A stretch of DNA of 64,000 bases, from NCBI GenBank assembly GCA_964514215.1, contig CAZEPW010000004.1, forward strand, positions 1 through 64,000, written 5' to 3'. This document shows positions 44,205 to 53,959 of the stretch, in pieces. The notes beneath the pieces are model-generated. The model saw only the letters and a list, made by a program, of their open reading frames with translations. It did no database searches and was not told the origin of the DNA. Origin of the DNA: CAYQUC01 sp964514215 (GTDB lineage Bacteria; Pseudomonadota; Gammaproteobacteria; UBA6429; Thiohalophilaceae). Position 1 is the stretch's first letter, and every line of letters begins with the position of its first letter. A program made the translations under genes and the position numbers.

Positions 44205-45470
44205 TTATTCAGCAATAACATAGGTTTCGATTTCATTACCATCGTTCATTGATAATTTCACTTTATACTCACCCGCTAATGCTCCAACTTTAACCGGAAC
44301 AATTAATAAACTGCCATTTGGACCAGTAATGCCATCACCGGAGGTTGTTAGATTGAGGTTTGGTAAAAATTGTGCATTTTTGTCTGGCCCTGATATTTTA
44401 ATTTCTCCAAGTTCTAAATCATCTTCATCGGCAACACCATTATTATTGCTGTCTTGTACTAGAGTGGCTTTATTAGGGTGTTGCGCATTAATATAATAAC
44501 CTACTGCCGCGATACCTTTTTGCGGAATAAAGGGATCAGGTTGTGAGGCTGAACCAGCAAATAATAAAAAGCGTAACGCATAAGGTGTGCCTGCTGAAAA
44601 TGGTGTTGATTTCAGGGTGTTGGTTAATTCGGTATTAACTGCAACGTGTTGGTAGTGAACGGATTCATCTATCTCGGCTGATACTGTCGCACTATTACCT
44701 TGTCTTGAGGTTGTCACACCAGCATTGGTGATGCGAATTTGTGAGCCATTCGCTTGGGTGAATTTAACTTCTTTATAACCATATTGATCAATCATACCAT
44801 CGGCATCAAATATTCGGATATAGATTCTACCGTGACTACCTGCCGGACCATTAATAAAGGGGCTACGAGTTAAATCAGTTCGATCATCTCGTGGGTCTGG
44901 TCGTACATGCACAACTTTAAAGCCATTTGCTGCCCGGGCATTTTCTAAACCGGTGATATTATTTGTATTTATGCCATTTGGTGTAATTCTCATTGTCAGC
45001 GCGCCATCATCACTGACACGCCAATTACCGTGTTGCACACCGGCTCCTGCCGTTGCCACTATTGGGTTTTGTGGTGCGGTTGTTAATATAATATTTCGGT
45101 TAGGTGCGATGCTATTTCCACCGGTTTTAGCATCAATATAATTGGGATTTCGTCTATAAGAACCACCGAGTTCAATTTCAAGATAGCCACCAATAGGAAT
45201 AAATTGGCCTGGATTTGCAGGATCTAAATATTGTGAATTGGCTACAGTAGGATCACTTGAACGAAATAAAACATTAAACTCAGTTGGTGCGTTTCCAACG
45301 AGACCATTTCCAACAACGGGTGCACTAACAACATCAAGAATTATATTATTGCCAGCCAACGCATTGAAAGACGATAGACCTAGAATTAATGGTAGTGAAA
45401 TTAGTTTTGAAAAATGTAGCGATTTGAATATTTTAGAGCGTTTATTAGTATTTTTTTTAGTTTTAAACAT
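44205..45470 (-). CDS. secreted protein of unknown function
   Basis: A 421-residue protein with a signal peptide (SKLISLPLILGLSSFNALA, cleavage after ALA) preceded by a long basic start. The mature part is beta-rich and Asn/Gly-rich. An EF-hand/dockerin-like calcium loop is visible at DSNNNGVADEDDLELGE near residue 345. I do not recognise a family. ATG 45470 has AGGA six bases upstream. It is divergent from the DUF4382 lipoprotein gene, with 181 bp between; both encode exported proteins, so a shared control region is possible. Confidence 0.7.
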   Translation of the reverse strand: MFKTKKNTNKRSKIFKSLHFSKLISLPLILGLSSFNALAGNNIILDVVSAPVVGNGLVGNAPTEFNVLFRSSDPTVANSQYLDPANPGQFIPIGGYLEIELGGSYRRNPNYIDAKTGGNSIAPNRNIILTTAPQNPIVATAGAGVQHGNWRVSDDGALTMRITPNGINTNNITGLENARAANGFKVVHVRPDPRDDRTDLTRSPFINGPAGSHGRIYIRIFDADGMIDQYGYKEVKFTQANGSQIRITNAGVTTSRQGNSATVSAEIDESVHYQHVAVNTELTNTLKSTPFSAGTPYALRFLLFAGSASQPDPFIPQKGIAAVGYYINAQHPNKATLVQDSNNNGVADEDDLELGEIKISGPDKNAQFLPNLNLTTSGDGITGPNGSLLIVPVKVGALAGEYKVKLSMNDGNEIETYVIAE

Positions 45471-45651
45471 CAGACATCCTCATTGAAATGATTCTAATTT
45501 TTTAAATCTTTTGTTTCTCAAGGTCAACCATTAAGTCGTTCGCGCGTTAGTGTTAGTAAGGTATCAATTACAGTGGCTGTTTCGCTTAGCAAGCAACTTA
45601 AACTTGTGATTTTGATAACAATTTTATTATACGTTAATGGAGATAAAAAAA

Positions 45652-47154
45652 ATGAATCCTATTTATACATTAGGTTGGTTAAAATATAGCTACTTCAGTA
45701 TCTTACTGATTAGCATGTTGGCTATGACAGGTTGTGGTGGCGCTAGTTCAACGGTCGACACTCAAACTGTGAACTCAAACGAAAACGGTACAGTATTAAT
45801 TGCCGTGACTGATGCACCGGGTGATTTTATTCGTTATAGCGTTGAAGTATTGTCGATTAATATGACACACGCCGATGGACGGGTAGTTGAAACCTTGCCC
45901 ACATCAAGTCGCATCGATTTTGCAGAGTATGTTAATTTAACTGAATTCATCACTGCCGCAACAGTTCCAAATGGACGTTATGTCAAAGGTAGTATGGTAT
46001 TGGATTTTACAAATGCGGATATTTGGGTTGAAGGTGCAAATGGTCAAGCAATACAAGTTAATAGTATGGTTGATGCTAAGGGGGATGTGTTATCGACATT
46101 GGAGGTTTCTGTTAATCTTGATGGACAAAATACCTTACCAGTGGCACCCGGTATTCCAAAACATTTAACATTAGACTTTGATTTAGAAACATCAAACACA
46201 GTTACTTTAGCTGAGAATAGCGCCAGTATTGTGGTTGCACCAATATTAATAGCATCGGTAGATTTAAATAAATCCAAACCACATCGATTACGTGGGCCAT
46301 TAAAATCAGTGGACGTTAGTAATAACAGTTTTGAATTATTTATACGTCCATTTCGACATAATTTGGTTAAATATAAAAAGCATTTTGGTCGTTTAAAAAT
46401 TCAATCGTTGGATACAACTCTGTATGAAATTGACGGGTTATCGTATCAAGGTGAAGCTGGTTTATCGGTTATGGCGTCGTTGGCGCAGTTAACCGGTGTG
46501 ATAGTGCGCGGTAGGGTGAGATTTAATCCGTTGCGCTTTGAAGCCGAGCAAGTTTTTTCTGGTTCGAGTGTTCCGGGGGGAACATTAGATGTCGTTCAAG
46601 GCAGTGTTATTTCAAGAACAGATGATGTTATTCAAGTACATGGTGCACGAGTTACCCGCGCAGACGGCACAATAGTTTTTAATGATGCTATTACCGTTCA
46701 ACTTGCTGCCAGCACGATTGTTAAACGTCGAGTATCAATGTCAGATTTTGTTATTGCAGATATTTCTATTGGTTCACGGGTCTTAATTTTTGGTAGTATT
46801 ATAAATGATGTGTCGAGTAACTTTCAATTTGATGCCAGTAATGGTTATGCCCGAATCGGTTTTTCAGATTTAAAAGCAAATGTTGTTTCAAGTAGTATCG
46901 CGTTGGATCAAACATCATCGATGTTATTAAATTTACGTTCAATCAATGGTCGCACTGCGAGTCTGTATAATTTCGCGGGTACTGGTATTAATGCCAGTAA
47001 CGATGCTTTGCAAGATAATTATGAAGTTGATACTGGCAGCTTAAATCTTGCAAATATTGTCGATAACAGCGCTATTGCGGTGCGAGGTTTTGTCGCAAGC
47101 TTTGGTTCGGCGCCACAGGATTTTAATGCTCAAACTGTTGTAATGACACCTTAG
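45652..47154 (+). CDS. DUF4382-type lipoprotein
   Basis: A 500-residue protein with a lipoprotein signal peptide (ISMLAMTGCGG; lipid-attached Cys in TGC). The N-terminal half is DUF4382: GTVLIAVTDAPGDFIRYSVE, VLSINMTHADGRVVE. The second half contains DUF5666-like beta repeats (DVVQGSVISRTDDVIQVHGA, VIVRGRVRFN). Such surface or periplasmic lipoproteins are widespread in marine gammaproteobacteria and have no known function. ATG 45652 is chosen for GGAG eight bases upstream; 45637 lacks one. A strong terminator follows. Confidence 0.8.
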   Translation: MNPIYTLGWLKYSYFSILLISMLAMTGCGGASSTVDTQTVNSNENGTVLIAVTDAPGDFIRYSVEVLSINMTHADGRVVETLPTSSRIDFAEYVNLTEFITAATVPNGRYVKGSMVLDFTNADIWVEGANGQAIQVNSMVDAKGDVLSTLEVSVNLDGQNTLPVAPGIPKHLTLDFDLETSNTVTLAENSASIVVAPILIASVDLNKSKPHRLRGPLKSVDVSNNSFELFIRPFRHNLVKYKKHFGRLKIQSLDTTLYEIDGLSYQGEAGLSVMASLAQLTGVIVRGRVRFNPLRFEAEQVFSGSSVPGGTLDVVQGSVISRTDDVIQVHGARVTRADGTIVFNDAITVQLAASTIVKRRVSMSDFVIADISIGSRVLIFGSIINDVSSNFQFDASNGYARIGFSDLKANVVSSSIALDQTSSMLLNLRSINGRTASLYNFAGTGINASNDALQDNYEVDTGSLNLANIVDNSAIAVRGFVASFGSAPQDFNAQTVVMTP

Positions 47155-47180
47155 TTTTATATAAAATTTGTAAATCCAGT

Positions 47181-47212
47181 AAAAGCACTTCATTTCGATG
47201 GGGTGCTTTTAT
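47181..47212 (+). terminator. intrinsic terminator with UUCG loop
   Basis: A 13-bp stem (47181-47193 and 47198-47210, two G-T pairs) closed by TTCG, the very stable tetraloop. The A-run at its base and T-run at its end make it a good bidirectional terminator, closing the DUF4382 gene. Confidence 0.88.
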
Positions 47213-47329
47213 TTATCGTGATAAGTTCGAAAATAGTTAGTTTGTGATCAAAATATCAATTAGAATGACTATTAAGCATGCAGTCTCTCAGAATTGCACT
47301 ATATATGTATGTATAACTGAGATATATTG

Positions 47330-50167
47330 ATGGACTTATCGAATAAAAAAAAATCATTACAGGAAATTTGGAATAATTCGGCTTTAACTGGGCTAAATTC
47401 TGGTTATTTAGAGAAATTATACGAACAATTTCTAGCTGCCCCTGAGTCAGTGGAGTCACAATGGCGCATATATTTTGAACGCATGCAAAATTCCAATAGT
47501 GGGGATATATCACACTATAATATCAAACAGGAATTTGTTCGTTATTTTAAGCACAAACCGCGACAAGCCGTTGCAATACCACAGGCTGAGTTTCAACCAC
47601 TGCAAATTAAAGTGTTGCAGTTTATTAACGCCTACCGTTTTTTAGGGCACCGAATAGCGAATACTAATCCTTTCACCCAAAACAATGAAAATACGGTTGA
47701 AGAATTAACGTTAGACTATTATGGTTTCACGAAGCAAACATTAGAACAAGTGTTTGAAACCGGTTCGTTAGTCGGAGCCGAGCGTTTAAAGCTGAGTGAC
47801 ATTATCAAAATATTAGATACAACCTATTCTGGTTCTCTCGGTACAGAATACATGCACTTATCAAATATCCAAGAAAAACGTTGGATACAAAAAAAATTAG
47901 AGTCGCCTCAAGGTCAATTATTATTTAATAAAGCAACAAAAATTGAGTTACTAAAAAATTTAATAGCGGCCGAAGGTTTAGAACAATATTTACACACTAA
48001 ATACGTTGGTCAAAAACGGTTTTCTTTAGAAGGCAGTGAAAGTTTAATTCCATTACTAAAAGGCTTAATCAAACGTGGTGGCATCGAACACCATATCGAA
48101 GAAATGGCTATTGGGATGGCTCACCGTGGACGCATTAATGTATTAATCAATATAATGGGTAAGATTCCCTCTGATTTATTTATGGAGTTTGAGGGTAAAT
48201 CAACGAATAAAAATGGTTCCGGTGATGTGAAATACCACATGGGGTTTTCGGCAGACTTGGAAACAGGTAATGGACCGGTTCATGTTGCATTGGCATTTAA
48301 TCCATCACATTTAGAAATCATTGCACCGGTTGTGGAAGGTTCTGTTCGAGCACGTCAAGATAGACGTGGTGATAAACAAGGCAAACACGTTATCCCGATT
48401 GTGATTCATGGTGATGCCGCTTTTGCCGGACAAGGTGTCGTGATGGAAACATTTAATATGTCGCAGTCACGAGGATATTCTACCAAGGGCACAATACATA
48501 TTGTAGTTAATAATCAAATTGGTTTTACGACCAGTAAGCAAGAAGATGCGCGTTCAACAATGTATTGCACCGATGTCGCTAAAATGGTTGATGCACCAAT
48601 ATTGCATGTCAACGGCGATGATCCTGAAGCCGTACTTAGTGCCGCGGAACTCGCGCTTGATTACCGAATGAAGTTTTCAAAAGATATTGTTATCGATATG
48701 GTTTGTTATCGCCGCCATGGTCATAGTGAAGCAGATGAACCAATGGTAACACAACCACAAATGTACAAAATCATCAAAAATAAAACCACGACTCTAGCCT
48801 TGTATGCAGAAAAGTTACTTGCAGAAGGTATTATTACCGAAACTAAACTGGTTCAATATAAAGTCGAATACCATGATAATTTGGAGACTGGTAAGTCGAT
48901 GGTAAAAAAGCATATATATGATAATAATATTACTTATCCCTATGTTTCTGATTGGAGTAAGTATACTAAATGTGATGCAAATTTCCCTTTTGATAATGAC
49001 GTTGAAACCCAGGTTGATAAGACAACTTTACACTATTGTTATAATAAAATTAATAAAATTCCTCAAGGCTTTGAATTACACCGCAATGTTAAAAAAATAT
49101 TAAGTTCACGTGACAATATGGCCAATGGCACAATTTCAGTAGATTGGGGTTTTGCCGAAACAATGGCTTATGCGACATTATTAAATGATGGTTATTCAGT
49201 TCGGTTATCGGGACAAGATAGTGGTCGAGGTACATTTTTTCATCGTCACGCTATATTACACAACCAGAAAGATACCAGCGTGCATATCCCGTTACGTAAT
49301 TTAAATTCAGACGATGTAACGTTTTTAGTTAGTAACTCATTATTATCAGAAGAAGCGGTGCTGGCTTTTGAATACGGTTATGCCACGACGGATCCAAAAA
49401 CGATGGTTATTTGGGAAGCTCAATTTGGTGATTTTGCAAATAATGCACAGGTTGTTATTGACCAATTTATTAGCGCAGGTGAACAAAAGTGGAACAGGCT
49501 TTGCGGTTTGGTGATGTTATTGCCGCATGGGTTTGAAGGGCAAGGGCCTGAACATTCATCAGCCCGATTAGAACGTTATTTACAGTTATGTGCGCAACAC
49601 AATATACAAGTATGTGTCCCAAGTAATGCCGCGCAAATATTTCATTTATTACGTCGTCAAATGTTACTTCGGTGTCGTCGACCACTTATCATTATGTCAC
49701 CCAAAAGTTTGTTGCGCTTACCTGAGGCAATGAGTGATTTGAAGTTACTTTCTGGTGGAAAATTTGAAACTATTATTCCAGAAACAGAAAAACACGATGT
49801 TGATAATATTACACGAGTGATATTTTGTAGCGGAAAAATATACTACGCTTTAAATTATGGCAAAAAGATAAATAATAAAGATAATATCATTGTTCTACGC
49901 ATAGAGCAGTTATATCCGTTTCCGAGCGAACAAGTTTCAACAGAGATGAAAAAATACAGTAATGTCACTGATTATATTTGGTGCCAAGAAGAGCCTATGA
50001 ATCAAGGTGCTTGGTATGCAAGTCAACACCATATCCGTCATGCCATCGGTAAAAATAATAGTTTAGAGTATGCAGGAAGACCTTTGTTAGCAGCACCAGC
50101 GGTTGGTAATATAAATATTCATAAAGAACAAGAAGCCCAGTTAATTTCAGATGCTTTAGGTCTTTAA
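47330..50167 (+). CDS. sucA: 2-oxoglutarate dehydrogenase E1 component
   Basis: A 945-residue thiamine diphosphate enzyme of the TCA cycle that decarboxylates 2-oxoglutarate and reductively succinylates the E2 lipoyl group. The N-terminal helix (SGYLEKLYEQFLAAPESVESQW) is the E2-binding arm. Motifs include GMAHRGRINVL, GDAAFAGQGVV, HIVVNNQIGFTT and QDSGRGTFFHRHA. Length fits E. coli SucA (933). ATG 47330 is used; TTG 47327 is one codon earlier. It is followed at 32 bp by sucB and then lpd, the classic operon order. No sdh or sucCD genes are in this window. Confidence 0.97.
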   Translation: MDLSNKKKSLQEIWNNSALTGLNSGYLEKLYEQFLAAPESVESQWRIYFERMQNSNSGDISHYNIKQEFVRYFKHKPRQAVAIPQAEFQPLQIKVLQFINAYRFLGHRIANTNPFTQNNENTVEELTLDYYGFTKQTLEQVFETGSLVGAERLKLSDIIKILDTTYSGSLGTEYMHLSNIQEKRWIQKKLESPQGQLLFNKATKIELLKNLIAAEGLEQYLHTKYVGQKRFSLEGSESLIPLLKGLIKRGGIEHHIEEMAIGMAHRGRINVLINIMGKIPSDLFMEFEGKSTNKNGSGDVKYHMGFSADLETGNGPVHVALAFNPSHLEIIAPVVEGSVRARQDRRGDKQGKHVIPIVIHGDAAFAGQGVVMETFNMSQSRGYSTKGTIHIVVNNQIGFTTSKQEDARSTMYCTDVAKMVDAPILHVNGDDPEAVLSAAELALDYRMKFSKDIVIDMVCYRRHGHSEADEPMVTQPQMYKIIKNKTTTLALYAEKLLAEGIITETKLVQYKVEYHDNLETGKSMVKKHIYDNNITYPYVSDWSKYTKCDANFPFDNDVETQVDKTTLHYCYNKINKIPQGFELHRNVKKILSSRDNMANGTISVDWGFAETMAYATLLNDGYSVRLSGQDSGRGTFFHRHAILHNQKDTSVHIPLRNLNSDDVTFLVSNSLLSEEAVLAFEYGYATTDPKTMVIWEAQFGDFANNAQVVIDQFISAGEQKWNRLCGLVMLLPHGFEGQGPEHSSARLERYLQLCAQHNIQVCVPSNAAQIFHLLRRQMLLRCRRPLIIMSPKSLLRLPEAMSDLKLLSGGKFETIIPETEKHDVDNITRVIFCSGKIYYALNYGKKINNKDNIIVLRIEQLYPFPSEQVSTEMKKYSNVTDYIWCQEEPMNQGAWYASQHHIRHAIGKNNSLEYAGRPLLAAPAVGNINIHKEQEAQLISDALGL

Positions 50168-50199
50168 ATGATAAATATAATAAGCATGGTAAACATATT

Positions 50200-51393
50200 A
50201 TGAGTGAAAATATTATTGTTCCTGTTTTTCCTGAATCCATTAATGATGGTTTAATATCTGCTATACATAAAAAAATTGGTGATTATGTTGCGATGGGAGA
50301 TATTATCGCTGACATTGAAACCGATAAAGTCGTATTTGAAGTACCAAGCCCGGTGTCTGGAGTGATTGAAGCCGTTTTAGAAAAAGAAGGGACAACGGTT
50401 ATTTCCGGACAAATAATTGCAAAAGTAAATAAACAAGCAAGCCAAAAAATTGAAGCTGAACCACAACCAGCAATACTAGAACATAAAGTTGTTTCGATTA
50501 ATCATTCTCAATCACCTGCAGCCGAAAAAATAATGAAAGAAAATAATATTAGCAGCTCCGAAATTAGTGGTAGTGGTAAAGATGGACGAATAATGAAAGA
50601 AGATGTGTTAGCGTATGTTGAAAATGCAACAGAAGCTGTTGCCTTAGCCGATGCTTCTACTACAACTACTGCCCAAATTAATATAGCCGAGCAACGTTTT
50701 CAAAAGCGTGTGCCAATGTCTCGACTCCGATCGCGAATAGCCGAACGCTTATTAGAAGCACAACATAATGCCGCTATATTAACAACTTTTAACGAAGTGA
50801 ATATGCAGTCCATTATTGGCTTGAGAACCAAATATGGAAAAAAATTCGAGCAAACACATGGCGTTCGCTTAGGCTTCATGTCTTTTTTTATTAAAGCGGT
50901 TGTTGAAGCATTAAAAAAATTTCCAGAAGTGAATGCTTCAACCCAAGGTGACGATATAATCTACCATGGTTTCGTTGATATGGGGGTTGCGATTGGCTCA
51001 CCTCGAGGTTTAGTGGTGCCTATCATTCGAGATGTTGATACGCTCAGTGTTGCTCAGATAGAAAAAATAATTGTGGATTATAGTGAACGAGCCAAAACCG
51101 GCAAATTAACGTTAGATGAAATTACCGGCGGCACATTTAGCATTACTAATGGTGGTGTGTTTGGCTCAATGTTATCGACTCCAATACTAAATCCACCTCA
51201 AAGTGGTATTTTGGGGATGCACAAAATTGAAAAAAGGGTTATTGTTGAGAATGATGAAATGATGATCCGACCAATGATGTATCTGGCTTTTTCCTATGAT
51301 CATCGAATTATTGATGGTCGTGAGGCTGTGCAATTTTTGGTGGCGGTAAAAGAAGAACTCGAAGATCCCGCTATGATTTTATTAGATATTTAA
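50200..51393 (+). CDS. sucB: dihydrolipoyllysine succinyltransferase, E2
   Basis: A 397-residue E2 core. It has one lipoyl domain (residues about 3-77; attachment Lys43 in ETDKVVFEV), a linker, a peripheral subunit-binding domain (about 105-145; SPAAEKIMKENNISSSEISG, DGRIMKEDV) and the catalytic domain with SYDHRIIDGREAV. The single lipoyl domain and length agree with the succinyltransferase. It transfers succinyl from lipoamide to CoA and scaffolds E1 and E3. The ribosome site is weak; translation may be coupled to sucA. Confidence 0.96.
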   Translation: MSENIIVPVFPESINDGLISAIHKKIGDYVAMGDIIADIETDKVVFEVPSPVSGVIEAVLEKEGTTVISGQIIAKVNKQASQKIEAEPQPAILEHKVVSINHSQSPAAEKIMKENNISSSEISGSGKDGRIMKEDVLAYVENATEAVALADASTTTTAQINIAEQRFQKRVPMSRLRSRIAERLLEAQHNAAILTTFNEVNMQSIIGLRTKYGKKFEQTHGVRLGFMSFFIKAVVEALKKFPEVNASTQGDDIIYHGFVDMGVAIGSPRGLVVPIIRDVDTLSVAQIEKIIVDYSERAKTGKLTLDEITGGTFSITNGGVFGSMLSTPILNPPQSGILGMHKIEKRVIVENDEMMIRPMMYLAFSYDHRIIDGREAVQFLVAVKEELEDPAMILLDI

Positions 51394-51423
51394 TGCTGTG
51401 AAATTATAAATAAAATACTAAAT

Positions 51424-52827
51424 ATGGAACATTTTGATGTCATTATTATAGGAGCGGGTCCAGCGGGTTATGTCGCTGCGATTCGTTGTGCACAATTAGG
51501 CAAAAAAACTGCAATAATCGATGCGTCTGCGTCTCTTGGGGGAACGTGTTTGAATGTTGGATGTATCCCATCAAAAGCGTTGCTCGAATCTTCTGAATTA
51601 TACAGTCAATCGCAAACTGATTTTCAGCAACATGGTATTAATATCTCACAAATTAGTTTGGATTTAACTGTCACCCAAAACCGAAAACAAAAAATTGTAA
51701 CAGAATTAACAACGGGAATATCGGCGTTAATGAAAAGCAATAAAATTAGTGTTTTTCATGGTGACGGTTTATTAGAAACTGAAACCCAAGTTAATATTAA
51801 ACACGCAAGTGATAGCAATATCAGTATTACCGGTAGCCATATTATTTTGGCTCCCGGTTCTAAACCTGCCGTTTTAAAACCAGCATTAGTTGATAATAAT
51901 TTAATCGTTGATTCAACAGGTGCTTTAGCTTTTGATTCCGTTCCTAAATCACTAGCAGTCATTGGTGCTGGTGTAATTGGTTTAGAGTTGGGGAGTGTAT
52001 GGCAGCGTTATGGCAGTCATGTTGTGGTTTATGAATTTTTGGATTCATTATTGCCAATGGCCGATTTAGAAATTTCTAAACAGGCTAATAGAGTTTTAAA
52101 AAAACAAGGTTTAGAGTTTCATTTTGGTAGTGAGGTAATAAAAACTGAAATAGCGGAAAATAACGTTAAATTAACTTATAAAGATCATACTGGAGAACAC
52201 GTTGAAAATTTTGATAAGGTTTTAGTTGCAACCGGACGTGTACCTAATACTAGCACTATTTGTTCGAATAAAGTCGCTCTTAAAATAGACGAAAAAGGTT
52301 TTATTGAAGTAGATGAGCAATGCAAAACAAATATCGATACTATTTACGCAATTGGTGATGCCGTACGCGGGCCAATGTTAGCTCATAAAGCCTCTGAAGA
52401 AGCGGTGATGGTGGCAGAATTAATTGCCGGAAATTTCGGTAAGGTAAATTATGACATTATTCCTTTTGTGATTTATACCCATCCAGAAATTGCTTGGTGT
52501 GGGGCAACTGAACAGCAAGTAAAACAAAAAGATATCGATTATAATGTTGGAAAATTTCGTTTTATGGCTAACGGCCGTGCCAAAGCTGCTGGCCATACTG
52601 ATGGACTAATCAAAATAATTGCCGATAAAAAAACGGATCGAATCTTAGGGGTACATATGATAGGCGCGCAAGTATCCGAGTTGATCATGCAGGCCGTTAT
52701 TGCAATGGAGTTTAAAGCCAGTAGCGAAGATCTGGCATTAATGATGTATGCACACCCAACATTATCTGAAGTTTTTCATGAAGCTGCATTGGATGTCACG
52801 GGGCAAGCCATTCACAGCATTCGATAA
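51424..52827 (+). CDS. lpd: dihydrolipoyl dehydrogenase, E3
   Basis: A 467-residue FAD flavoprotein that reoxidises dihydrolipoamide with NAD+. The FAD-binding motif is IIGAGPAGYVAAIRCAQLG near the start; the redox disulfide is C42 and C47 in GGTCLNVGCIPSKAL; the NAD motif VIGAGVIGLELGSVW is near 180; the C-terminal HPTLSEVFHEA supplies the base. It closes the sucA-sucB-lpd operon (30 bp after sucB). A single E3 could also serve pyruvate and glycine complexes. Confidence 0.97.
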   Translation: MEHFDVIIIGAGPAGYVAAIRCAQLGKKTAIIDASASLGGTCLNVGCIPSKALLESSELYSQSQTDFQQHGINISQISLDLTVTQNRKQKIVTELTTGISALMKSNKISVFHGDGLLETETQVNIKHASDSNISITGSHIILAPGSKPAVLKPALVDNNLIVDSTGALAFDSVPKSLAVIGAGVIGLELGSVWQRYGSHVVVYEFLDSLLPMADLEISKQANRVLKKQGLEFHFGSEVIKTEIAENNVKLTYKDHTGEHVENFDKVLVATGRVPNTSTICSNKVALKIDEKGFIEVDEQCKTNIDTIYAIGDAVRGPMLAHKASEEAVMVAELIAGNFGKVNYDIIPFVIYTHPEIAWCGATEQQVKQKDIDYNVGKFRFMANGRAKAAGHTDGLIKIIADKKTDRILGVHMIGAQVSELIMQAVIAMEFKASSEDLALMMYAHPTLSEVFHEAALDVTGQAIHSIR

Positions 52828-52943
52828 ACGTATTTATTATCCATGGTTTAATATCATCTTATCTAGTCTATAATAGTATCATTTAATTTTAATCTACATA
52901 ATCTCAAGTTAATTATATAATTAATTAAACAATGCGGAGTATT

Positions 52944-53789
52944 ATGAATTCAGTTAATCGTACGGTCCCTAGAAATACAGCCATTACAGTAATTTTTGGC
53001 CGAATTTTAACCTTGACGGGATGGTTTGTCTTTGCTTTTTTAATGATTTTTGCATGGGGCTTTGGAGGTCATTCCGATACCTCTTTCATTTATTTTACGG
53101 GGGAAATAAAGACAACCACCGGCCGTGTGATTGAATCTGAAGAAACCAATATGGAAATTAATGATCGTACTGTGTGGCTTAATACTTATGAATACATTGA
53201 TGACAATGGGTTTGAATATTTGCGCAATGCTTTCACTTCAGGTTATGGCATGCGCAGTAATCAAGAAGTTACCGTAGAATACCCGGTTGATTATCCTGAG
53301 TATGGCCGGATACCGGGGAAACGTTCTGCTGAATTTAGCAGTTGGTTATTATTAAGTTATCTATTACCGCTAATTGGATTATCGTTAGTTTATTTTGGTA
53401 TTCGGCGCGGCTTGCGAGATTATAAAATGTTAAAATCCGGCTGCATAACTAAAGCGAAGTTAATCCAGAAAAAAGCAACCAATACAAAGGTTAATGATAG
53501 TCGAGTGTATGCCCTGACATTTGAATTTAAGGCGCATGATCAAAAAACGTATCAAAAAATTATTAAAACACATCACACCGCGCAGCTTGAAGATGATGAG
53601 TTTGAACGATTATTTTATGATCCATCAAATCCAAATTTATCAACCTTAGTTGATGACCTCACCGGTAACCCTGAAATTGATGATAATGGCAATATTATTA
53701 ATTCAAATTCTAAACTGCCTCTTAAACCCATTATTTGGCCGGTGATTAGCATCGCACCACATGTTTGGTATTTTACGACATTATTATAG
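52944..53789 (+). CDS. DUF3592 membrane protein
   Basis: A 281-residue protein with helices near residues 15-40 (ILTLTGWFVFAFLMIFAWGFG) and 135-160 (WLLLSYLLPLIGLSLVYFG), plus a short hydrophobic C-terminus. Two soluble stretches repeat a pattern TxGRVIESEE...EYPVDYPEYGR and TKAKLIQKKA...FYDPSNPNLST, typical of DUF3592. The pattern is a beta domain on each side of the membrane helix. Function unknown. CGGAG four bases upstream favours ATG 52944 over 52932. Confidence 0.75.
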   Translation: MNSVNRTVPRNTAITVIFGRILTLTGWFVFAFLMIFAWGFGGHSDTSFIYFTGEIKTTTGRVIESEETNMEINDRTVWLNTYEYIDDNGFEYLRNAFTSGYGMRSNQEVTVEYPVDYPEYGRIPGKRSAEFSSWLLLSYLLPLIGLSLVYFGIRRGLRDYKMLKSGCITKAKLIQKKATNTKVNDSRVYALTFEFKAHDQKTYQKIIKTHHTAQLEDDEFERLFYDPSNPNLSTLVDDLTGNPEIDDNGNIINSNSKLPLKPIIWPVISIAPHVWYFTTLL

Positions 53790-53959
53790 TTATCCTACCT
53801 GTTGTTGTGAATTTAAAATCTGGTTGCTATTAATAATAAATTACGTTGTCATAATTGGTCAGATTTTATCATGACAAATTCATTACAGTGGGATTAATAT
53901 AACCGTTATACTCTACGTTATTATTTTAATTTAAAATTATAAATCAAAAAGGATTCGTT

